NCBI GenBank assembly: GCA_012514835.1 | Contig: JAAYZM010000178.1 | Location: 1-6,210 of the forward strand | Reading direction: 5' to 3' | DNA: 6,210 nt | From: Actinomycetales bacterium | GTDB lineage: Bacteria > Actinomycetota > Actinomycetes > Actinomycetales > Cellulomonadaceae | Part shown: piece by piece, positions 5,481 to 6,210 of the stretch | Layout of the letters: every line of letters starts with the position of its first letter | How positions within the stretch are numbered: the first letter of the stretch is position 1 | Notes under the pieces: model-generated | What the model was told of the DNA's origin: nothing | Database searches by the model: none | The model's input: the letters and a program-made list of their open reading frames with translations, nothing else | Made by a program: the position numbers and the translations under genes

Positions 5481-5812
5481 TGGTGCGCATCACCGGGCGC
5501 ATGTGGCTGCGGGGCGGCTGGCACACCCTGGTGCTCGTCCTCGGCGTGCTGTGGATCACGACGTTCGCCACGCTCGTGATCCTCGTGTACTCCTCGCGCG
5601 AGCAGGACCCGAGCCGCGTCTGGTCCTTCTGGCAGACCGGCGTGGTGCTCGCAGCGTCACTTCCGGCGCTGGTCTACCTCGCGCGCTGGGCGTACCGCCG
5701 TGAGCGGCGCACCGCCCCGAACACGGAGATCGTGGTGGACGAGGAGGCCGACGCCCTGGAGCGCCGCCACAAGGGGCTCCACGAGGAGATCCCGCCGCCC
5801 ACGCGCTGGTGA
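5480..5812 (+). CDS. Small two-helix membrane protein coupled to the MMPL transporter
   Basis: This 110-residue protein is not one I recognise. Its ATG overlaps the TGA stop of the transporter by one base (TGATG), which implies translational coupling and co-expression; there is no strong Shine-Dalgarno sequence of its own. Two hydrophobic helices are visible at about 15-37 (HTLVLVLGVLWITTFATLVILVY region) and 50-68 (FWQTGVVLAASLPALVYLA), joined by a short polar turn rich in charged residues. A positively charged segment (RWAYRRERR, 69-77) follows helix 2 and, by the positive-inside rule, suggests both termini face the cytoplasm. The last 35 residues are soluble and charged, ending IPPPTRW. 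An accessory or stabilising subunit of the transporter is the natural guess from context only. It converges on the acetyltransferase gene with 5 bases between stop codons. Confidence 0.82.
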   Translation: MVRITGRMWLRGGWHTLVLVLGVLWITTFATLVILVYSSREQDPSRVWSFWQTGVVLAASLPALVYLARWAYRRERRTAPNTEIVVDEEADALERRHKGLHEEIPPPTRW

Positions 5813-5817
5813 CGGCC

Positions 5818-6210
5818 TCAGCGGGTGTTGCGCAGCGACTCGAACTGGTGACGCAGCTCGAAGCCGTGGCGCAGGTAGACGCGTCGCGCCCGGTCGTTGC
5901 TCGCGTACAGCGCGAGGCTCACTCCCGTGCCGACCTGCGGCGACTCCGCGAGGCCGTCGCGCACCGCCGCAGCCATGACACGTCCCGCGAGCCCGCGCCC
6001 GCGGTGCTCAGGGTGCGTGGCGACGGAGACGAGGTAGGGCGGCAGTCCTGGCGCGAACCGCAGGGCGCCGACGACGGCGACCAGCGCCGACCCGTCCCGT
6101 AGTCCCCACCAGCCGAACAGCCGTGGGTCGGCGGTGTCAGTGTCCGCGGCGGGGTGCGCCACAGCGAGCAGGTCGTCGACCTCGGGGTCGCCCACCTCGA
6201 GGCGCTCGAC
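5818..6210 (-). CDS. GNAT-family N-acetyltransferase, N-terminus beyond the window
   Basis: About 130 residues are visible and the frame stays open to the window edge, so the beginning of the gene is missing; a GTG at 6195 exists but in-frame codons continue upstream (VERLE...). The acetyl-CoA binding motif A of GNAT proteins is clear: LVSVATHPEHRGRGLAGRVM, with the R-G-R-G-L-A pyrophosphate-binding loop. It is followed by a helix (AAAVRDGLAE), a strand (VSLALYASNDRARRVY) containing the typical Asn-Asp-x-Ala-Arg-x-x-Tyr of motif B, and the closing HGFEL. The substrate cannot be told from this; ribosomal protein, antibiotic and small amine acetylation are all possible in the superfamily. It is transcribed toward the small membrane protein gene, and no hairpin terminator fits in the 5-base gap. 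Confidence 0.9.
   Translation of the reverse strand, partial: VERLEVGDPEVDDLLAVAHPAADTDTADPRLFGWWGLRDGSALVAVVGALRFAPGLPPYLVSVATHPEHRGRGLAGRVMAAAVRDGLAESPQVGTGVSLALYASNDRARRVYLRHGFELRHQFESLRNTR

Noticed and set aside
5812..5818. Shared terminator between the convergent small membrane protein and GNAT genes
   Set aside because: Only 5 bases separate the stop codons, and I see no hairpin followed by a T-run in either direction.

Overview
The window is high-GC DNA with strong G/C preference at third codon positions, an AGGA-preceded TTG start and a probable leaderless start. This points to a high-GC actinobacterium. The N-terminus of ribosomal protein S4 and the rarA–rpsD neighbourhood suggest Micrococcales, perhaps Cellulomonadaceae or a relative; that placement is inference from memory of these families, not a search.

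Layout. Bases 1-104 (minus strand) are the first 34 codons of rpsD (S4), preceded by a leader that can fold into a strong bulged hairpin (131-161). Bases 286-1690 are a compact insert between rpsD and rarA. It contains one plus-strand gene for a 321-residue AbiEi-like/DUF559 nuclease-like protein (566-1531), framed by two mirror-image arrays of a 15-base unit, TTGCGGAACACCACG. Bases 1700-3136 (minus) are rarA, an AAA+ replication-fork maintenance ATPase. Bases 3225-5480 (plus) encode a 751-residue MMPL/RND-type transporter, translationally coupled to a 110-residue two-helix membrane protein (5480-5812). Bases 5818-6210 (minus) are the C-terminal part of a GNAT acetyltransferase, running off the window edge and converging on the small membrane protein with only 5 bases between stop codons.

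The main point of interest is the insert. The left array has six units at spacings 30-20-30-20-30. The right array has five inverted units at 30-20-29-20, counted outward from the gene. The inner 86 bases of the two arms (363-448 against 1559-1644 reversed) align without gaps at 79/86 identity, and each arm ends on its gene side in a bulged hairpin. A DNA-binding/nuclease-like gene bounded by inverted, nearly helically phased repeat arrays resembles in architecture a repeat-associated transposase or nuclease module (compare REP/RAYT). I know of no described system with these repeats; novelty has not been tested.

Functionally, rarA and rpsD are housekeeping genes on the same strand, with the insert oriented against both. 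The MMPL gene and its small partner look like a two-gene envelope transport operon, divergent from rarA across an 88-base intergenic region.
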